Source of the DNA: Candidatus Saccharibacteria bacterium UBA3723
GTDB lineage: Bacteria > Patescibacteriota > Saccharimonadia > Saccharimonadales > Saccharimonadaceae
DNA: 64,000 nt
Direction: 5' to 3'
NCBI GenBank assembly: GCA_002371895.1
Contig: DFHM01000007.1
Location: 12,099-76,098 of the forward strand
The position numbers and the translations under genes were made by a program. Below are positions 62,162 through 64,000 of the stretch, piece after piece (position 1 is the stretch's first letter; the number at the start of each line of letters is the position of its first letter). The notes under the pieces are model-generated. The model ran no database searches, was not told the origin of the DNA, and worked only from the letters and a program-made list of their open reading frames with translations.

Positions 62162-64000
62162 CCTCGTCAATTTCAAACAAAACCGTGTCCGTACCGCCGT
62201 AACAATTGTAGGCGTTGCGCTTTCTATTACTTTAATTTTGACGGTCATTGGTGTCGCTACGAGTATTTGGTATTCGATTGTCGAAGATGCGCGTAGTAGA
62301 TATGGCGATTATCATGTAATGTACGAGGATGTTCCGGGCGACAAAATTGAATTACTCGAACAATCAAAGTACTACAACGTAATGTATTATTCCGAGCATG
62401 TCAGCGAAATTATTGATGAAGAGGGCGTAAAGCATCTATATTGGATCGGCCCATATCCAAAAGAAAGTTATAAGGTTATAGAACAAAAGGAAATTGTTCG
62501 TGACGAAGAACATGTATATAACGTGTTCCTAAAATATAAAGATTTTGATAGTACGGAAAACGACCTGAGAATGCAGACTCGTGCCCTGGGTGATGCCGGC
62601 TGCGACACAGTAACCGTTCGCGTAAATATAAATTTGCAAATGTTTGAAGGTGATCTTGGCAAGACCGGAAGAATTTTATTTATGTCTCTTAGTACGTTAG
62701 CTATCGGCACCATGGCTGTCATTGCGGCATTCATTATCAGGAACTCATTCAGCATTTCGATCACGGAGCGCGTACGCCAATTTGGTATGCTTTCGAGCGT
62801 CGGTGCTCGTCCGCGCCAAATCCGTCGTATGGTCTACCAGGAAGCACTATTAATCGGTCTAGCCGCGCTCCCGTTTGGCTTACTCCTTGGCACATTATTG
62901 ACCTTAGGCGTAGTATTAATCGTCAATAATCTTCTTGTTGATATCATGACGATTATCGGTTCAGAAATGCTATTCTTCATTCCGTGGCAAGCTATCGTTA
63001 TTTGTTTTGTTGTCGGCCTAATTATCGTATTTCTATCCGCCGCTTCGCCTGCAATTGTTGCTAGCCGCTATAGTCCAATTTACGCGCTCCGCAGCAATCA
63101 GGACGTAAAGATTAAGGCGCGCAAGGTTCGTACGTCAAAGCTTACACGTATGATTTGGGGCATGGGTGGTGTAATCGCGCGCAAGAATCTCAAGCGCAGT
63201 CGTCAGAAATATCGCACAACGGTAATATCGATCGTCTTAAGCGTAGTAGCGCTAATTAGCGTTGTTTCGTTCATGGATTACAACCACAAAATCATTGATG
63301 CCATCGTCAGCTTTACGGGTGCAAACTTCATTATTGGGGGCGGCGAAAAAGGATTATATGAGGACGTAATAAAGAAATTCGAGCTCAAAAACTACGCCAT
63401 ATATAAAACTATGCCGATTATAACCGAAGACGGCGAAGCGCCAAAGAAACCATCGGAAACTGTGCAGACGGTGATTGTTTCGCGCGATGAATTTGAGCGA
63501 TTTGCGAAAAACGCCGGCCTAAGGAACGTGGATTTGTCTCGAACCGCAATTCTATTTGATACACTAACAACGTATCATTCCGACGGCAGCCCAAGTATTG
63601 GCAGGGCAACCAATCTGAAAGTCGGAGATAAACACAAATTAGTATCTTCGCGAATAAAAGAAGTAAAAAAACGCGTCAAAGACGCAATAGAAGAAGGTGA
63701 ATATAATATTGAAGATTTCTATAACGACGATGTTGAAACTACCGAGGAAGAAATAGAAGAAATCATAAATACAAGATATATTACAGTTCCGGAAATAGAA
63801 AAGAAAGTCGAAGAAATTGAAATTACAGCAATCTCGGATAGTGCTGTACCTATCGGCTATCATCAAAGTACTTTTATGTATCCAACCTTATTTATCTCCG
63901 AAGATTATTATCGTATGAGTAATATTTATCTTCCGGACGAGGCGGGCGAGATGTATATCGCCGACTCTGGCAAAGGTGATAAAATCTCGCAGTACCTAGA
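62139..64000 (+). CDS. FtsX-domain ABC permease 2, 3' end outside window
   Basis: ATG 62139 begins MKVLTRLNLVNFKQNRVRT inside the tail of ATPase 2. The frame stays open to the window end (620 codons). It is paralogous to permease 1: a first helix, RYGDYHVMYEDVPGD after it, then RVRQFGMLSSVGARPRQIRR and several helices, and the start of the large extracellular region. It lacks a stop only because the window ends. Confidence 0.87.
   Translation, partial: MKVLTRLNLVNFKQNRVRTAVTIVGVALSITLILTVIGVATSIWYSIVEDARSRYGDYHVMYEDVPGDKIELLEQSKYYNVMYYSEHVSEIIDEEGVKHLYWIGPYPKESYKVIEQKEIVRDEEHVYNVFLKYKDFDSTENDLRMQTRALGDAGCDTVTVRVNINLQMFEGDLGKTGRILFMSLSTLAIGTMAVIAAFIIRNSFSISITERVRQFGMLSSVGARPRQIRRMVYQEALLIGLAALPFGLLLGTLLTLGVVLIVNNLLVDIMTIIGSEMLFFIPWQAIVICFVVGLIIVFLSAASPAIVASRYSPIYALRSNQDVKIKARKVRTSKLTRMIWGMGGVIARKNLKRSRQKYRTTVISIVLSVVALISVVSFMDYNHKIIDAIVSFTGANFIIGGGEKGLYEDVIKKFELKNYAIYKTMPIITEDGEAPKKPSETVQTVIVSRDEFERFAKNAGLRNVDLSRTAILFDTLTTYHSDGSPSIGRATNLKVGDKHKLVSSRIKEVKKRVKDAIEEGEYNIEDFYNDDVETTEEEIEEIINTRYITVPEIEKKVEEIEITAISDSAVPIGYHQSTFMYPTLFISEDYYRMSNIYLPDEAGEMYIADSGKGDKISQYL

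Noticed and set aside
1..64000. CRISPR arrays, insertion sequences, integrases, rRNA genes
   Set aside because: No regularly spaced direct repeats, transposase or integrase motifs, or rRNA segments were seen on either strand. The only tandem repeats are short and coding.

Overview
The window looks like chromosomal DNA of a host-associated Patescibacterium with a Gram-positive style envelope, most likely Candidatus Saccharibacteria (TM7). This is inferred from gene content and not confirmed by any search: small RNA-modification and cell-wall proteins, GatCAB, RNase Y, an LtaS-like enzyme, sortase and LPXTG proteins, minor type IV pilins, VirB2/VirB6-like proteins, and almost no biosynthetic genes. 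The code is standard, because TGA ends several clear genes. There is no rRNA, CRISPR array, transposase or integrase. Six tRNA genes are present, all with encoded CCA.

Layout. 1-6.9 kb: 3' part of metG, an LtaS-like lipoteichoic acid synthase (minus strand), a ComEC-like channel with a stop at its apparent codon 3, tsaE, a half-length tsaB, and rny. 6.95-11.1 kb: a four-gene operon of prepilin-like and PilX-like proteins. 11.1-20.3 kb: tRNA-Leu, rnhA, a CYTH-like gene, rpsT with a basic tail, a degenerate DHH protein with a long Pro/Ala/Glu tail, a small alarmone synthetase, two tRNA-Pro genes, a GT-C glycosyltransferase, a DUF1810 fusion, and convergent pgsA and dgkA. 20.4-25.6 kb: ftsH, two PEGA-like proteins, murJ. 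25.6-30.6 kb: a seven-gene minus-strand operon gatC-gatA-orf140-gatB-galU-orf90-ytxH. 30.6-36 kb: an HTH-MurA fusion divergent from nrdD-nrdG, followed by a formate-channel homologue. 36-38.4 kb: an exported protein with a VirB2-like tail, two small genes, tRNA-Val. 38.5-42.2 kb: a sortase-pilus locus (two FctA-like pilins, SipA-like protein, class B sortase). 42.2-44.5 kb: prfA, prmC and an unknown gene. 44.6-46.7 kb: a compositionally distinct two-gene cassette behind a long structured leader. 46.8-53.6 kb: an LPKTG surface protein and a VirB6/TrbL-like pair. 53.6-58.3 kb: folD, murB, tRNA-Arg with an FtsK-like gene, a second tRNA-Arg, a CofE-like ligase and rdgB. 58.3-64 kb: a 35-codon small ORF and two tandem MacB/Bce-type ABC transporter pairs, the last running off the window.

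Two styles of expression signal stand out. Many ordinary genes have a TANAAT-type -10 box whose last base lies only 6-9 nt before the start codon, which predicts leaderless or nearly leaderless mRNAs. A second set (relQ, dgkA, the 37.98 kb gene, the 44.9-46.6 kb cassette, probably pgsA) has leaders, Shine-Dalgarno sites and mostly TTGACa-17-TATAAT promoters, and parts of it use different codons; at least the cassette may have been acquired.

Functional themes are surface and host interaction (pilins, sortase pilus, LPXTG protein, secretion-like proteins), envelope lipid and wall synthesis (LtaS-like, PgsA, DgkA, MurA, MurB, MurJ, GalU), and anaerobic dNTP synthesis (NrdDG with a formate-channel homologue and three NrdR-like boxes).
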